Origin: Cytophagales bacterium
GTDB lineage: Bacteria > Bacteroidota > Bacteroidia > Cytophagales > UBA9547
Length of the DNA stretch: 64,000 nucleotides
Direction: 5' to 3'
Assembly: GCA_013297755.1 (NCBI GenBank)
Contig: JAAFIH010000005.1
Span: forward strand, 62,001 to 126,000
Under the pieces are notes generated by a model that did not search any database, was not told the DNA's origin, and saw nothing but the letters and a program-made list of their open reading frames with translations. Positions 39,001 to 46,792 of the stretch are shown here, piece by piece (the first letter of the stretch is position 1; every line of letters starts with the position of its first letter). Both the position numbers and the translations under genes were made by a program.

Positions 39001-40579
39001 CTTCGGCTAAACTTAAAGTACGGCTCCAATATCTAAAGTCATACATGATACCAGCAAATTTTGTAGGAGTAAAAACATCATTTGGCTTAGTACCAATGAT
39101 TATAGAAGCACTAGGATTATTACGAATACTTAGGTTACTTACGGGTGCAACAGCATTTAGCTGTCCATTGGCATATATTTTCAATCCAACACCTTTTTGG
39201 TATGTCATTACTAAATGATATAATCCACCAGCACTTAAATTGCCGCCTGTGGCAGTAAATTCTACATTATTGCTATCCATCACTTTTCCTATAATTAAAC
39301 CATTAATAATTTGAAGAGAATAAGAAAGGTCGTTTATTGATACAGCTTTACCAAATAAGTATTGAGTACCCGATACAGTACTAAAATTAACTTGCATTTC
39401 TACCGAAAACTCATCGTGATTAGGCATAATATTCCCAGTGTGCAAATAATCATCTATGCCATCAAATTTTAGACCACCAGCTGGGTCTACTTTGGCCCCA
39501 CTTATCGAAAACACAAAATTGGGATCATCAATATCATCAGAAGCCACAGAAACAAGGGCATTTTTTGTACCTATTGTATTTGTTAAAAATTGTATATCAA
39601 AGGTACTAATACCACCAACAGGGATATTGGAAGGGGAAAAACCAAAAACTGTAAATTCACTAGCATCTATACCCGAAATAGACACCCCCGACACGCCAAG
39701 GGTTGTAGTACCCACATTTTTGATAGTGTAGGTTTGTGTTTTTGGTGCAAAACTTGGTGTGATAAATTCTGTAAGGTTGGTAAGATTAGGCGTTGTGTTT
39801 TTGAGAATGATATTATTATTACCCAAAATGGCAATTCTAGGGCCAGAAACATATCCAGGAGTAACATAAGTAGCTGAATTTCTGTTATATTTTAGGCCAG
39901 TTACACTATTGGTAAACTGAGTGCTTGGAAGTGTTTCGTCAAAAGGCAGATTTACTAGCAATCCTGGCGTTGTGCTTGGCATCGTTTTTGCATAATTTTG
40001 AGCTATTTCGGTAGCCGTACGCACCCCTTGCCACACCCTTACTTCATCCAAAGAGCCAAACATAAACTCACCACCCCCTACTTGAGCACCAAGTTTTATT
40101 TGAGCCCCAGTTGTATAGTCTGGTAAATAATTTACACTATTAGAAGTAGTAATCAACACACCATTAATGTATAAACTCAAATTATTAGAAGCAGGATTAG
40201 CACTTAAAGCAATATGACTCCAAGCATGTCGAGGTATAGTAGCAGTCGTAGATAAACCATTGCCTGTGCCAAAATATTGAATAGAAAAACCCATATTAGG
40301 CGTATTTACACCACCAGCATCAATTTGTACAAAAAATTTGCCAGTAGGATTACCGCCAATTTCATTAAAACAAATAGGGGTAAATTTGTTGTTGCTAACG
40401 GTACCAAAACTTGGTTTTACCCAAAATTCAAGTGTAAAAGCAGGTTGGTTAGTGGCTAAACCAGGTACAGAGATTACCTGAGCAGCACCAACACCACTGA
40501 AACTAAGGGCATTGTTTTGAGCCTGGCTACCCAAAGCTATCAATTGAAAAAGGGCTAGGGAAATTAATATTTTTTTCAT
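33038..40579 (-). CDS. 2513-residue secreted multidomain protein with gliding-motility/T9SS type B C-terminal domain
   Basis: Signal peptide (1-20, ending GSQA). Three LamG/concanavalin-like domains (for example FTLEFWVKPSF, FSVEMQVNFS, FSVEMWVNNV) alternate with choice-of-anchor D segments (TYTIKNVGTTTLGVSGVSISG). Then two PKD/Ig-like repeats (ICxG and CKGQPITFLGFGGDTYLW) and about eight MBG-like repeats of around 80 residues with 'xYGxxNPxF ... GTLxI'. A GEVED-like domain (WIDYDNNGSYNDPDDFI) follows, and the C-terminus is the gliding-motility type (LTPNDDGKNDLFIIKG ... FFELRRK). It is exported by T9SS and probably acts as a surface adhesin or carbohydrate-binding protein. No catalytic domain is evident. 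Confidence 0.9.
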   Translation of the reverse strand: MKKILISLALFQLIALGSQAQNNALSFSGVGAAQVISVPGLATNQPAFTLEFWVKPSFGTVSNNKFTPICFNEIGGNPTGKFFVQIDAGGVNTPNMGFSIQYFGTGNGLSTTATIPRHAWSHIALSANPASNNLSLYINGVLITTSNSVNYLPDYTTGAQIKLGAQVGGGEFMFGSLDEVRVWQGVRTATEIAQNYAKTMPSTTPGLLVNLPFDETLPSTQFTNSVTGLKYNRNSATYVTPGYVSGPRIAILGNNNIILKNTTPNLTNLTEFITPSFAPKTQTYTIKNVGTTTLGVSGVSISGIDASEFTVFGFSPSNIPVGGISTFDIQFLTNTIGTKNALVSVASDDIDDPNFVFSISGAKVDPAGGLKFDGIDDYLHTGNIMPNHDEFSVEMQVNFSTVSGTQYLFGKAVSINDLSYSLQIINGLIIGKVMDSNNVEFTATGGNLSAGGLYHLVMTYQKGVGLKIYANGQLNAVAPVSNLSIRNNPSASIIIGTKPNDVFTPTKFAGIMYDFRYWSRTLSLAEVQSRSACQVTNQSANGLVINYDFNQGFANSNNTNITHVINRVSSSFLAAMNGFERTGTTSNFVEDNSFINSICGNFLYTDLRVFKNNLLINTNQTLATTTNGTDMGIVDGDAIAGVFELRNTGLETVTITSPTVVIGGGSSAFTFTLSSDIILPNGSVNLYIGKFFSVLPGSYSSNVVINSSDMNAPAYSFQIAATFTTAGTALIFDGIDDYTNTNYSTGMPTGNSDFSVEMWVNNVTNQSGDRWFGWFGTANQPDQMVTFGIDGSTNNIKINRFSAEDWITNINLPSNSFNHLAFVYRGSTKTMEVYINSGLADTKTYTGVLNLPSSGTLQLGTYASNLSMASNIIMDEVRIWNRALNSSEILDKNNCNLQNTFPGLALHYNFNQHLAYGTNTGQNILFDRSTRNLNSTLTNFSLVDRFSNWVIGGQNKFENICPTVSNATFSVTGNGNLIANNSTTTSIALNNDFGTRLINGSVVRTFRIHNGNDALVINNIGSNSDGYEININTPLTIAANSTFDLVVSFSGFVICEQIGDIEISTNSIIMPTYKFPVSGYVDFNDYPVLGTTSICGSGVAVITVGGSQLIKDKNGIIQANVAYNVYNSNHTKIAGPLTFVGESAFTVSTPTLTSTTGFYITADLIDFGITCIKTLSGIATITILPLPTISGTASPTTVCKGQPITFLGFGGDTYLWQTPEGNTFNTASIEIRPTISGKYFVQGKNTSNCSARSTDINISVELTPEITFDLNTKDLVCEGEKAKLSVLGALNYTFTGGITNDIFFNISNTTTYTISGDNAKGCVSSVTKTVTVLGIPSLLNIPSSATYGQFYQSQLSTMSGLNYSITSGDIPLGLSLTLGSITGIPNLKNEYNFTITSNISSCASSKDYTITVNPALLTVKVRDTTVFQNSTLPLLSSYKSNITGLALGESLNISYFTNATNTNTVGDFFINPLVTGATLSNYILTTLPGTLQVVSPQVLTVRGLNVSREYGSPDPIFDGTVLGINPAFGRVSMFYYTNTNAQSNFGVYPILASITGLDANRYSLFSNTVAGLTIRTRRLIVRTFDYTIAKGQAIPVTFPHTILGLLPGANASITFDTEAVPNDTNKLNIIPEIAGLDLNFYSLVLFPGVLYIKPAVSLVGANFTKVYGQVNPSFSGRMVGVKPTEPYVYVSYRTDATAESPIGDYPIYPIISGSDALKYGYVTVLGTLSITKAPLSVTAANQTRLANNTTPFEFTPVIIGKVGSDDIQVSFTTNAPDVSTTGSYLITPSVSGTGLDNYNLSTSNGTLNIATVIPPLIPVTILADNFTRKYGEAEGNYTFSTIGTIDPNDKIIVTIKSNASLNSPIGNNYSLTPQIQGADINKYIFTTVVGELTIKKNTITVQALDYTRVYGTANPPFFNASVSGLLNGDQLIAFANVNANQFANVGTYPIFVQILGAVPPNYDLQTVAGTLSITKAILTVIGSRFQRMYNQPNPILAFNIVGYKGSDQIGVINKLPIGQTIAIRSSPVQPETYPVVYSQAEDNNYDFAYIDGSLKINPATQTIVGFNSFARVKTGESVTLTANATSGLPIEVSSLDTNIVKNTGLLMNGKTDGVTFIKLKQPGNNNYLAADSALITVLSTSTGIKTTTLIGMFGSRSMFKGVQSTFQSTQIPGYKYVWSYRPSTLVPRMINWVNPLDTLKPKVSIVFPTNAEITLPNPNDSNRVYIGDIICKVYDDLGNLSKTNQISLLLTVDSQAAALAQLAQTLATLECPPAVTNCNKTFISTFNFGKRINDGAKDKTDKSCNGGFSDFTASGKIDTLIMGNPYNFKIGATVSANTSALIFFALWIDYDNNGSYNDPDDFIRASSEATNLYEINSMAIRNNDKYEGPRRIRISMKTSKISPSESCLDEGVVGETEDYMVFLKKPQALEAANLLTPNDDGKNDLFIIKGINPKLTNKFTVMDKYGIIKYTTENYQNDFDGNASQNKLQDGTYYFYFSQGEEMLKGFFELRRK

Positions 40580-40814
40580 CTTGGGTAAATTTATTTATTA
40601 AAATTTTTTTTGAATTTAAAATTCTATGGATGGGCTTATGTTGCACCAATTACAAAAGTAATAAATATAATTTAATTAACATTATATTTTGAAAAAAGAC
40701 TTTTTGTAACCCATAAACTTAAAAAAATAGTCTTTTGAGAATGATTTTTGATAGACTTTAAATTGAAAAAAATTAAGGTATTAAAAGTAAGATTTATTTA
40801 GTAGTGAAGTAAAA

Positions 40815-41219
40815 TTATTTCACAAGCCCAAGTATTTGACCTATCAATGTAATATTTTCTCTATTTAATACAATCATGACACACAATAAAATGATAAAAT
40901 AGAGCCTTGATTCATGTTTTGATGACTTTATTTCTGATTGCAATTCAACTTTTACAACATCAATTTCAGACCTTACAACATCAATTTCAGACCTTACAAC
41001 ATCAATTTCAGACCTTAGAATAGCAATATCTGCCTTTGAGGCCAATTCTTTGCTAAGCTCATCTTTGATTTCTAGTTTCTTTTGCGTGGCTATTTGTTCT
41101 ACTTTTTTGTCGGCTTGAGCAAACGAAAAATCAAGCAATTTGGTTACTTTTTCGGCAATTGCATTCTCAAATTCTTTTTCTGAAGAAATGTATGTTTCTA
41201 ATGTAATGTTTTGTGGCAT
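40815..41219 (-). CDS. Coiled-coil protein with C-terminal membrane anchor
   Basis: 134 residues. The middle is a heptad-rich coiled coil (about 30-100) with a threefold SEIDVVR repeat encoded by a 21-bp tandem repeat. A single hydrophobic segment (LYFIILLCVMIVLN, about 106-119) follows. It resembles DUF1640/CCDC90-like proteins, which are often neighbours of retroelement or defence genes, but this is a weak match. Copy number of the 21-bp unit probably varies. Function unknown. Confidence 0.6.
   Translation of the reverse strand: MPQNITLETYISSEKEFENAIAEKVTKLLDFSFAQADKKVEQIATQKKLEIKDELSKELASKADIAILRSEIDVVRSEIDVVRSEIDVVKVELQSEIKSSKHESRLYFIILLCVMIVLNRENITLIGQILGLVK
40952..41014 (-). repeat. 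21-bp coding tandem repeat, three copies
   Basis: The unit TTACAACATCAATTTCAGAC plus one C occurs at 40952, 40973 and 40994 without mismatch. It encodes seven residues per unit and extends the coiled coil by whole heptads. Confidence 0.9.
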
Positions 41220-41476
41220 TTCTTTATCAACTTTTTCAAAATTAGTAATTAAACATGTATATTAAAAAAAATTTTAAATGAATTATAATTATCCTAAAAT
41301 TTTATTTAAAGGATTTTTTAAAAACCATTAATTTTGATTAAAAAGAAGTTTTTTATAAAACAAAAAAATAATTTACAAGTTGAAAGTCAAGAAGATTTGT
41401 CGATTATTTTTTAATTGTTAGCTTTTAAAATTTAATTCACAATTTTTTTTCTTTCATCTCAATCAATATTTACCTT

Positions 41477-42733
41477 ATGAATGAACTCTTTGCCGAAGTT
41501 ATTACCATTGGGGACGAAATCCTATATGGACAAATTACGGATACTAATACACAATTTATTAGTAATAAACTTGCAGAAATAGGTATAAAAACTATTCGCA
41601 AATCTTCTGTTGGCGATGACTCCTCATCTATACTTAGTGTACTTGCTGAGGCTACTCAAAGGGCAAATATTATAGTTTTGACAGGTGGTTTGGGTCCTAC
41701 CAAAGATGATATTACTAAGCACACCATTTGCCATTTTTTTGATACAAATCTTGTTATAGATGAAGCTACTTTGGCTCACGTAACTGCATTTTTTGAAAAA
41801 CGTGGTAGACCCATGCTTGACATCAACGCTCAACAGGCTTTGGTTCCTAAAATTGCCGAAGTACTTTTTAATGATTGGGGTACAGCCCCTGGAATGTGGA
41901 TTGAAAAAAATGGTGTCATTTATATTTCTTTGCCAGGAGTGCCCTACGAAATGAAATTATTAATGGAAAAAAGAGTTTTGCCCAAGATTAAATCTTTGTT
42001 TAAGCTCCCTTGTATCGTCCACAAAATGATACATACTTGTGGGGTGGGCGAATCATTTTTGGCTCAAACTATTGAATTATGGGAAGACAACTTGCCTAAA
42101 AATCTTAAATTGGCCTATTTGCCTTCTCTAGGCATTGTAAAGCTTCGCCTTACAGCCACAGGATACGATGAGTCAGCTATTCATGGTGTCATTCAATCTC
42201 AATTCAATTCTTTGATTAATCTTATAAAACCTTACTATTTTAGTGATGTATTTGACGCAAAACTTGAGGCTATTGTAGGAGATTTGTTAAAATCAAAAAG
42301 TAAGACTATTTCGACCGCAGAAAGTTGTACTGGTGGATTTATTGCACACAAAATTACAAGTGTTGCTGGCAGTTCTGTTTATTTCAAAGGCTCAATAGTG
42401 GCTTATCATAACGACATCAAAGTACATCAACTACACATTAACCCATCTGATATAGACAATGCTGGAGCTGTGAGCGAAACAGTGGTGGCTCAGATGGCTC
42501 AAGGAGCTTTACTCAAATTTGATACAGACTATGCCATAGCTACTTCTGGAATTGCTGGCCCAGATGGTGGGAGTGTAGATAAGCCTGTGGGCACAGTTTG
42601 GATTGCTGTAGCCTCAAGAGACAAAATAATAACAAAAAAATATACTTTTGGTAGTATCAGAGAAAATAATATAACACTGGCTTCTGTTTATGGATTAAAA
42701 ATGTTATATGATTTGCTCCAAGAAAGTAATTGA
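41477..42733 (+). CDS. cinA: CinA-type nicotinamide-nucleotide amidase / competence-damage inducible protein
   Basis: 418 residues. The N-terminal MoaB/MogA-like domain has ITIGDEILYGQITDTN and VLTGGLGPTKDDITK. The C-terminal amidase domain (about 255-418) has TAESCTGGFIAHKIT, YFKGSIVAYHNDIK and ATSGIAGPDGG. It hydrolyses NMN and repairs pyridine-nucleotide by-products in the cytoplasm. Its start is ATG directly after an AT-rich leader. No recA neighbour. Confidence 0.95.
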   Translation: MNELFAEVITIGDEILYGQITDTNTQFISNKLAEIGIKTIRKSSVGDDSSSILSVLAEATQRANIIVLTGGLGPTKDDITKHTICHFFDTNLVIDEATLAHVTAFFEKRGRPMLDINAQQALVPKIAEVLFNDWGTAPGMWIEKNGVIYISLPGVPYEMKLLMEKRVLPKIKSLFKLPCIVHKMIHTCGVGESFLAQTIELWEDNLPKNLKLAYLPSLGIVKLRLTATGYDESAIHGVIQSQFNSLINLIKPYYFSDVFDAKLEAIVGDLLKSKSKTISTAESCTGGFIAHKITSVAGSSVYFKGSIVAYHNDIKVHQLHINPSDIDNAGAVSETVVAQMAQGALLKFDTDYAIATSGIAGPDGGSVDKPVGTVWIAVASRDKIITKKYTFGSIRENNITLASVYGLKMLYDLLQESN

Positions 42734-42791
42734 AATTTATAAAACATATTTTTTTAGGATATTTTTAAAAATTTTATTACTAATTTTATAG

Positions 42792-42890
42792 AACCGAAAT
42801 CAAATATTACAATTTTATTTTAAACCCCTCTTTTAATTTCTCCCCCAAGTGAAAGAAAAATTATAGGAATGTAATTTTAATTTTTCGGTT
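42792..42890. repeat. 99-bp palindromic repeat, family 2, copy 1
   Basis: Ends AACCGAAA... and TTTTTCGGTT form a short terminal inverted repeat. It matches 50396-50494 nearly base for base and has the same length. The internal part has AAACCCCTCTTTTAATTTC and ATTATAGGAATGTAATTTTA. A family 1 element follows 12 bases later. Confidence 0.85.
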
Positions 42891-42902
42891 TGATATAATT
42901 CT

Positions 42903-42990
42903 ATGTCGTTTTCTTAAGAATACGATTAACTTTCTCTTTTGGAGAAAAACTAAGATAGTGTCAATAAAAAATGCGTAAGTAAACGACATT
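42903..42990. mobile_element. MITE-like element family 1, copy D (inverted)
   Basis: 88 bp. Ends ATGTCGTTTTCTTAAG and GTAAGTAAACGACAT. The core GATTAACTTTCTCTTTTGGA and the CTAAGATAG box are the reverse complement of copy A, so this copy is in the opposite orientation. Confidence 0.85.
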
Positions 42991-43036
42991 AAATTTTAAT
43001 AACACAATTGATGTGCTATTGTATATAACAAAAAAT

Positions 43037-43498
43037 TTAGAATTTATACATAGTTCCTATTGCAATAGGCATAGATATTGAAGCACCACCAGTATAGAAA
43101 ATGACTGGCATAGAAACCCTAGCCGAAATATCAATATTGTTTTGTACTGCAATAGCAAAACCAGCTGCTGGAGCCATAAAAGCAGCACCACCAGTATTGA
43201 GAAAATAACCTGCATCAACTCCTAAAAATGGTTTAAATCCTTTTTTTGCCATATAATATTCAATAGTACCACTTGCAGGAATCAAAGTTGTGCCAGAATT
43301 GAATACAAACCCAATATTTGCTCCAAGAAATACATTGTCAGAAATCCCAAAACGTGATTTTAGATTAACTAAAAAACCAGTAGGCGAAAAAGTTGAAATT
43401 GGAAGCCAAGGGCCTATTTCTCCACCTAATTTTACTTGGGCTTGTGTAATAAGTGCTATCAACAATACTATTAAAGTTAAATATTTTTTTGTCTTCAT
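43037..43498 (-). CDS. Small exported beta-rich protein, possible outer-membrane barrel
   Basis: 153 residues. The signal peptide (1-20, ending ALITQAQ) is followed by Gly-rich strands with alternating hydrophobic residues (GANIGFVFNSG, FLGVDAGYFLNTGGAAF) and a terminal aromatic residue (IAIGTMYKF), as in outer-membrane beta barrels. Length is short for an eight-stranded barrel. It is monocistronic, with a MITE copy downstream. Family not recognised. Confidence 0.6.
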   Translation of the reverse strand: MKTKKYLTLIVLLIALITQAQVKLGGEIGPWLPISTFSPTGFLVNLKSRFGISDNVFLGANIGFVFNSGTTLIPASGTIEYYMAKKGFKPFLGVDAGYFLNTGGAAFMAPAAGFAIAVQNNIDISARVSMPVIFYTGGASISMPIAIGTMYKF

Positions 43499-43912
43499 GG
43501 TTAAATAGTTTAATTTTTTTTGTAATCTATAATTATTGTAGTCTTACTTTGTTTATGGCTTTAGAATGATTGATAAAAGTAAAATTATATGAAAAATTTT
43601 GATAAATAGTTTGGCTTAGGTTTTGGGAAATGTATGCGTATACTAAATAGTTTTTAGATTTAATTAATACAAACATACATTATAAATTTGATGTAAGAAA
43701 ATAAATGAACCAGAACTTTAAAAAAATAATAGAAATGAATGGCCAAAAGTTGGATTTAAGCACCTCATTAAGATTAAAAAAAATATAAATTTACTACCTA
43801 TCACAAACTATATTTGCTCAAAAGAATAAAATACAAAATATATCAATTAGCTTTGAAACATTATTGAGTACCTATTGTTCTCAAGCTATCAAATTTAAAA
43901 CTAAAACTACAA
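43499..43912. other. Non-coding gap
   Basis: 414 AT-rich bases between divergent genes; it should hold both promoters, but no convincing box, hairpin or small ORF was seen. Confidence 0.4.
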
Positions 43913-44962
43913 ATGTCAACTATATCGCTAACGGCAGAGTTACGAAAACGAACGTCAGATTATTTTGTTAGCATAAAATCAAAACCAACAGGAGATATAC
44001 ATTTGTATCTGAAGGCTTTGATTTTGATTAGTAGTTTTATTTTTTTTTATATTCATGTAGTATTTTTTACTTCTCCATACTTGATTGTGAGTCTTTTAGA
44101 ATGTTTAATACTGGGTGCACTCACATCTGCTATTGGTTTTAATATAATGCACGATGGAGCCCATGGCAGTTTTAGCAATCAAAAAATAGTCAATCAAATG
44201 GCGGCCATATCTCTGAATGTATTGGGAGCCAATGTTTTTATGTGGAAAACTAAGCATAACATTGTACATCATACTTATACAAACATTGAAGGTATGGACG
44301 ATGACATAGATTTGAAGCCTTTTTTGAGGCTTTGTCATTCTCAAAAACGCTATGGTATACACAAATTTCAGTATTTATATTTTTGGATGGCTTATTCGCT
44401 TTTTTATTTTTTTTGGGTATTTTTTAGTGATTATAATAAATATTTTACCCGTAAAATTGGTGAAATGCAAATTTTAAAAATAAGTTTGTTGGAGCATTTT
44501 AGTTTTTGGGGTTTCAAAATTCTTCATTTATTTTTATTTATTTTTATCCCCATTTATAGTTGTGGATTTTTGGCTTGGCTTGTTGGTTTTCTTACTTATG
44601 GTTTTTTTGCAGGCATAGTTTTAAGTACAGTTTTTCAGCTTGCTCACACTGTTGAGGCAACTCAATTTCCGTTGTTAAACAAAATTACTGGCAAAGTTGA
44701 AGACGAATGGGCTATACATCAATTAAGAACAACAGCAAATTTTGCTACCAAAAACAAATTAATCTCTTGGTTTACTGGTGGCCTCAATTTTCAGATCGAA
44801 CACCACCTTTTTCCTTACATTTCACATATACACTACCCAGCCTTGAGTACAATAGTAAGGCAGGTATGCAAAGAATACAATATTGTGTACAACGAGTACC
44901 CCAAAATGCGACTAGCTATGGCATCGCACATATCGCATCTCAAAGAAATGGGTCGTTCTTAA
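43913..44962 (+). CDS. Membrane fatty-acid (acyl-CoA/acyl-lipid) desaturase
   Basis: 349 residues. The three histidine clusters that bind the di-iron centre are HDGAH (80-84), HNIVHH (115-120) and QIEHH near residue 295. Hydrophobic pairs lie at about 33-75 and 185-235. It introduces a double bond in membrane fatty acids, using an external electron donor. The front-end or linoleoyl-type subfamily is suggested by the QIEHHLFP form of the last box. No cytochrome b5 domain is fused. It stands alone. Confidence 0.92.
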   Translation: MSTISLTAELRKRTSDYFVSIKSKPTGDIHLYLKALILISSFIFFYIHVVFFTSPYLIVSLLECLILGALTSAIGFNIMHDGAHGSFSNQKIVNQMAAISLNVLGANVFMWKTKHNIVHHTYTNIEGMDDDIDLKPFLRLCHSQKRYGIHKFQYLYFWMAYSLFYFFWVFFSDYNKYFTRKIGEMQILKISLLEHFSFWGFKILHLFLFIFIPIYSCGFLAWLVGFLTYGFFAGIVLSTVFQLAHTVEATQFPLLNKITGKVEDEWAIHQLRTTANFATKNKLISWFTGGLNFQIEHHLFPYISHIHYPALSTIVRQVCKEYNIVYNEYPKMRLAMASHISHLKEMGRS

Positions 44963-45123
44963 AAAGTTTTTGAATCTAAACTAGAATCTCAATAATTTAT
45001 AATATTGGTTTAAAAAAACCATTGTAGTAAAGCCCGGATACTATGGCTTGCTTTGAAAAAATCCTCTTCTTTTGGAGTTCTACGCATTGAGTAAAATTTG
45101 TAGGGACGAGGTTAAAACGGACA

Positions 45124-45234
45124 GGGCTTGGTGCAGGTGGGGAAATCTTAGTACAAAAGCCCAAATAAAGTAGTTTAGCCCCATTTATATTCAAAAGTTC
45201 AATTTAGCACTTTCGCCCCACTATTGCAAAACCC
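45124..45234. repeat. About 111-bp imperfect palindrome (attC-like), copy 2
   Basis: The left arm GGGCTTGGTGCAGGTGGGG (45124-45142) pairs imperfectly with the right arm CCCCACTATTGCAAAACCC (45216-45234). The inner TTCAATTTAGCACTTT is shared with the copy at 23831-23942. It lies in the 481-base gap between the desaturase gene and the Rpn locus, whose other content is the terminator at 45376. Confidence 0.6.
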
Positions 45235-45375
45235 TTGTTGAACTGACACTCTACCTGGTGAACAATCGACCAACAATTTTACTATTTTTGCCTTACATTT
45301 AAAAACAAATATATGATTAATTTTCAAAAAAACAATGTAGATAAAATGGGTCTCAACCAACATCAGCTAACAAAA

Positions 45376-45414
45376 AGAAGCCCCCCATCTAAGTTGTAGG
45401 TCGGGGCTTTTTTT
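45376..45414 (-). terminator. Rho-independent terminator of the first Rpn gene (bidirectional)
   Basis: Stem AAGCCCC (45378-45384) with GGGGCTT (45403-45409), and T/A runs on both sides. It is 30 bases past the stop of the minus-strand Rpn gene. Near-identical copies follow at 46724 and 47944. Confidence 0.8.
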
Positions 45415-45443
45415 CGCTAGCTTGCTAGATGTTATACACTGTT

Positions 45444-46392
45444 TTATTTTTCAGCTCTTAATTTTTCAACTTGCTCAATTGTAAGTTCAGTTACAGATGC
45501 AATTTCGGAATTTTGCATTCCTAATTTTATTAATCTTTTAGCAATATCTTCTGCTTTTTTTCTAACAGCAAAAGTCATTCTTCCCCTATCATCTTGCTCT
45601 CTCATAAGTACATAATCATAAGCTTCTAATTCGGCTTTTGTCCAATTATGTTTGTCAGCATCTTCATAAGCAAATTTTAGTCCTTTGTCTTTCAAGTTTT
45701 CTGGAATTACATGAAGATTTTCTGAGTTTTTAATAAAGTAAACCCATTGGTCAATAACGCTTTCCAATTCATTTTCTTTTTTGTTGAACTTCGGAAGTTC
45801 TATAAAATTGAATTCAATATCTTTAATATAATTTTCATTGAAGATTTTCTGAGTTTTTAATAAAGTAAACCCATTGGTCAATAACGCTTTCCAATTCATT
45901 TTCTTTTTTGTTGAACTTCGGAAGTTCTATAAAATTGAATTCAATATCTTTAATATAATTTTCATTGGTTTCAATGTCTATTATTTTGTGTCTATTTATA
46001 TAGCTTGGATTTTTAGTTACTTCAAAGTCTAAAATACCTATAAAGTATGTTGGATTCAAGTTTTCGTATTGGTCGCCTCTTTCGATTTGAGCTGTATAAC
46101 TTTTCGAAGCGTAATATAAAACACGTTTGTCAAAGCCATCAACTTCTGCAACTTGCATTTCTACAATGTAAGTTTTGTCGTTTTGGTCTTTTGCTTTTAC
46201 GTCTACAATTGTCACTTTACCACCTTTTAAGTCGGGAAGTTGGTAAGGTGTTAAAATGTCAACGTTTACTATTTTGTGGTTTTCTTGAAGCAATAAAACT
46301 GCGTTTAGAAAAGAAATTAATACTTCTTTTCTATTTTCGTTTCCAAATATTTTTCGGAAAGCAACGTCATTTTTTATGTCTACAAATTTCAT
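45444..46392 (-). CDS. Rpn family PD-(D/E)XK recombination-promoting nuclease, copy 1 (split by 127-bp artefact)
   Basis: As given, two overlapping frames (46392 to 45835, and 45899 to 45444) each hold part of the protein. Removing one unit of the 127-bp duplication gives 274 codons, 273 residues, exactly the length of copy 2. The N-terminal part has MKFVDIKNDVAFRKIFG and the nuclease strand VTIVDVKAKDQNDKTYIVEMQ (candidate Asp and Glu-x-Gln). Residues to about 225 are practically identical to copy 2, but the last 35 or so (AVRKKAEDIAKRLIKLGM..) differ and end in the shared QVEKLRAEK. Rpn proteins are DNA endonucleases once called YhgA-like transposases and are linked to phage defence. Confidence 0.85.
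45713..45967. repeat. Exact 127-bp-period tandem duplication inside Rpn copy 1 (probable assembly join artefact)
   Basis: Bases 45714-45840 equal 45841-45967. The unit begins right after base 45713 (G), the last position that differs from copy 2 (C at 47062). Period is 127, as in the artefact at 4197-4450. Confidence 0.95.
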
Positions 46393-46685
46393 AATACAAA
46401 TTTACAAAATTCTTTCTAATATAATATTTTTCTGTTATTTTGGTATTTCGGATAATAACACACAACGTATTTGGGGCTTGGCGAAGGCAGGGATTTTTAC
46501 CACAAATGTTGATGCCATGAACCAAACTTTGATTAACCAGAAATGTATCTGCGGAGCCCTGAACCTCCTCTTTTGTTATGCACGTATTTAACTGACCCCC
46601 TATCTTATGAATAATCAACAAACAATTTTACTGTTTTTGCCTTACATTTAAAAACAAATATATGATTTATTTTCAAAAAAACAAT
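45841..46685. repeat. 845-bp direct repeat (with 47063-47907)
   Basis: Bases 45841-46685 appear identical to 47063-47907, a spacing of 1222. It covers most of the Rpn reading frame and the upstream 290 bases, and ends at a T/G difference (46686 versus 47908). The gap 46393-46792 therefore carries only this repeat, a half copy of the attC-like element (GGGGCTTGGCGAAGGCAGGG at 46473) and a terminator. Confidence 0.85.
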
Positions 46686-46723
46686 TTAGGTAAAATTGAT
46701 CTCTCAACCAACATCAGCTAACA

Positions 46724-46763
46724 AAAAAAGCCCCCATTTAAGTTGTAGGTCGGGGCTTTTTTT
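46724..46763 (-). terminator. Rho-independent terminator of the second Rpn gene
   Basis: Stem AAGCCCC.. (from 46728) with GGGGCTTTTTTT (46752-46763). Same sequence as the terminator at 45376 with small differences; A and T runs flank both sides. Confidence 0.8.
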
Positions 46764-46792
46764 CGCTAGCTGGCTAGATGTTATACACTGTT

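Noticed and set aside
44963-45240. tRNA or structured RNA gene
   Set aside because: GC-richer text here forms the attC-like palindrome; no acceptor stem, T-arm or anticodon pattern fits. No tRNA was found anywhere in the window.
45444-45899. A separate 151-residue gene starting MNWKALLTNG, possibly an internal-start inhibitor form of Rpn
   Set aside because: Its start lies in the artefact duplication; the true frame is one 273-residue protein.
46367-46621. 84-residue frame found twice (also 47589-47843) starting MLIIHKIGGQL
   Set aside because: It is duplicated because the 845-bp repeat is; it overlaps the start of the Rpn gene and has no recognisable protein features.
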